DNA from: Chloroflexota bacterium
GTDB lineage: Bacteria; Chloroflexota; Dehalococcoidia; Lucifugimonadales; JACPCL1
Direction: 5' to 3'
DNA: 5,551 nucleotides
Assembly (NCBI GenBank): GCA_016210375.1
Contig: JACQUH010000203.1
Span: 1 to 5,551, forward strand
Shown here: one piece after another, positions 5,338 to 5,551 of the stretch
Position numbering within the stretch: the stretch's first letter is position 1
Layout: each line of letters opens with the position of its first letter
The notes under the pieces: model-generated
Seen by the model: the letters and a program-made list of their open reading frames with translations, nothing else
Database searches by the model: none
Told to the model about the DNA's origin: nothing
Position numbers and translations under genes: made by a program

Positions 5338-5342
5338 CCTAG
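5289..5342 (+). CDS. Possible 17-codon leader-type ORF
   Basis: ATG at 5289 is preceded by GGAGGAGGAG (5277-5286), a very strong purine-rich ribosome binding site with GGAGG seven bases from the start. It encodes MPSPFAVSRADLAASSS and stops at TAG 5340-5342. Five of the 17 residues are serine, three of them at the very end. The last codons contain CCTCC, which pairs with the ORF's own ribosome binding site, so translation and RNA folding would affect each other. That is the layout of leader peptides or translational attenuators, but whether it is transcribed, from the tRNA promoter or another, is unknown. Chance in a GGAG-rich stretch is a real alternative. Confidence 0.25.
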   Translation: MPSPFAVSRADLAASSS

Positions 5343-5515
5343 GGTAGAGCGCGACTAGGGAGAGGGAAATCGGCGGGTCGATTCGACTAACGAGGCCCGC
5401 GTATGGCTGCGAGGTTTGAGCGCGATCTGTGATTTACTGCTTTCCCGCGCAACCGATAGCGTGATACGGTATAGTCAAGTCGAAGGCGCCAGGTTACCTA
5501 GCTGGCCCATAAGGT
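5343..5515 (+). other. Non-coding leader region before the right-edge gene
   Basis: No supported gene. Visible structure includes GCGGG/CCCGC (5373-5377, 5396-5400) enclosing the near-palindrome GTCGA-T-TCGAC (5377-5387), GCCAG/CTGGC (5488-5492, 5502-5506), and the 6-base repeat CTAGGG at 5339-5344 and 5355-5360. TATAGT at 5470-5475 is five of six to a -10 element and is suitably placed for the gene at 5527, but no reasonable -35 lies 16-18 bases upstream, so a promoter here is only tentative. Confidence 0.3.
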
Positions 5516-5523
5516 GGAGGTGA
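5516..5523 (+). promoter_or_regulatory. Near-ideal Shine-Dalgarno sequence
   Basis: GGAGGTGA is fully complementary to the conserved 3' end of bacterial 16S rRNA. Its GGAGG core ends six bases before ATG 5527, and this decides the start of the truncated right-edge gene. Confidence 0.75.
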
Positions 5524-5526
5524 ACC

Positions 5527-5551
5527 ATGACAGAGTCCAGTGGCCCTGGGC
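5527..5551 (+). CDS. Start of an unidentified gene cut by the right edge
   Basis: ATG 5527 follows a full-strength ribosome binding site and opens a frame reading MTESSGPG before the window ends. Eight codons are too few to identify the product. The start is judged real from the ribosome binding site and its spacing alone. It is co-directional with the tRNA gene. Confidence 0.65.

Noticed and set aside
5030..5347. Plus-strand 105-residue ORF containing GSNPACAT
   Set aside because: It runs through the tRNA itself (the T-arm gives SNPA) and across the divergent promoter region, and it has no ribosome binding site.
5403..5432. Nine-codon ORF beginning MAARFERDL
   Set aside because: It has no Shine-Dalgarno sequence upstream, so there is no support beyond an open frame.
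1..5551. CRISPR array, complete insertion sequence with transposase, or frameshifted gene
   Set aside because: There are no regularly spaced repeats, no transposase reading frame, and no gene with a break in its motif order.

Overview
The window is bacterial and GC-rich. Hand counts of two sample lines give about 68% GC at 181-240 and 52% at 2641-2700. It has densely packed genes with AGGAGG-type ribosome binding sites and a tRNA with encoded CCA. Nothing here fixes the phylum. The gene subtypes remind me of Chloroflexota or deep-branching Gram-positive lineages, but that is only an impression.

Layout: (1) 1-1085, plus strand: the C-terminal part of an APC-superfamily permease of the KimA/YdaO potassium-transporter type, cut by the left edge. 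(2) 1082-3817, minus strand: a complete 911-residue P-type ATPase that closely resembles the catalytic subunit of animal Na,K-ATPase (type IIC). It converges on the permease gene, and the two stop codons share one CTAG. (3) 3869-4315 (or 4324), minus strand: an RpiB/LacA/LacB-family sugar-phosphate isomerase, 51 bases upstream of the ATPase and probably co-transcribed with it. (4) 4325-4620: non-coding DNA holding a likely promoter for the isomerase-ATPase unit and a ~160-bp MITE-like element with 11-bp terminal inverted repeats, flanked by a GTTATAG direct repeat that looks like a target-site duplication. (5) 4621-5070, minus strand: a 149-residue protein of unknown function with one N-terminal membrane segment and a helical tail. 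(6) 5071-5181: a divergent control region with an extended -10 promoter for a tRNA. (7) 5182-5258, plus strand: tRNA-Glu(CTC). (8) 5259-5526: a long non-coding or leader region with a 9-bp inverted repeat that would mask the strong ribosome binding site of a possible 17-codon ORF, plus a weak tRNA-like fold. (9) 5527 to the right edge, plus strand: the first codons of another gene with a near-ideal Shine-Dalgarno sequence.

The common theme of the left half is monovalent cation handling: a K+-uptake-type permease beside a pump that retains most of the K+/Na+ ligands of Na,K-ATPase. Why a sugar-phosphate isomerase sits upstream of the pump is not evident. The points most worth checking are the Na,K-type pump with its altered third Na+ site, the MITE-like element, the isomerase with a remodelled active site, and the possible attenuator-like structure after the tRNA.
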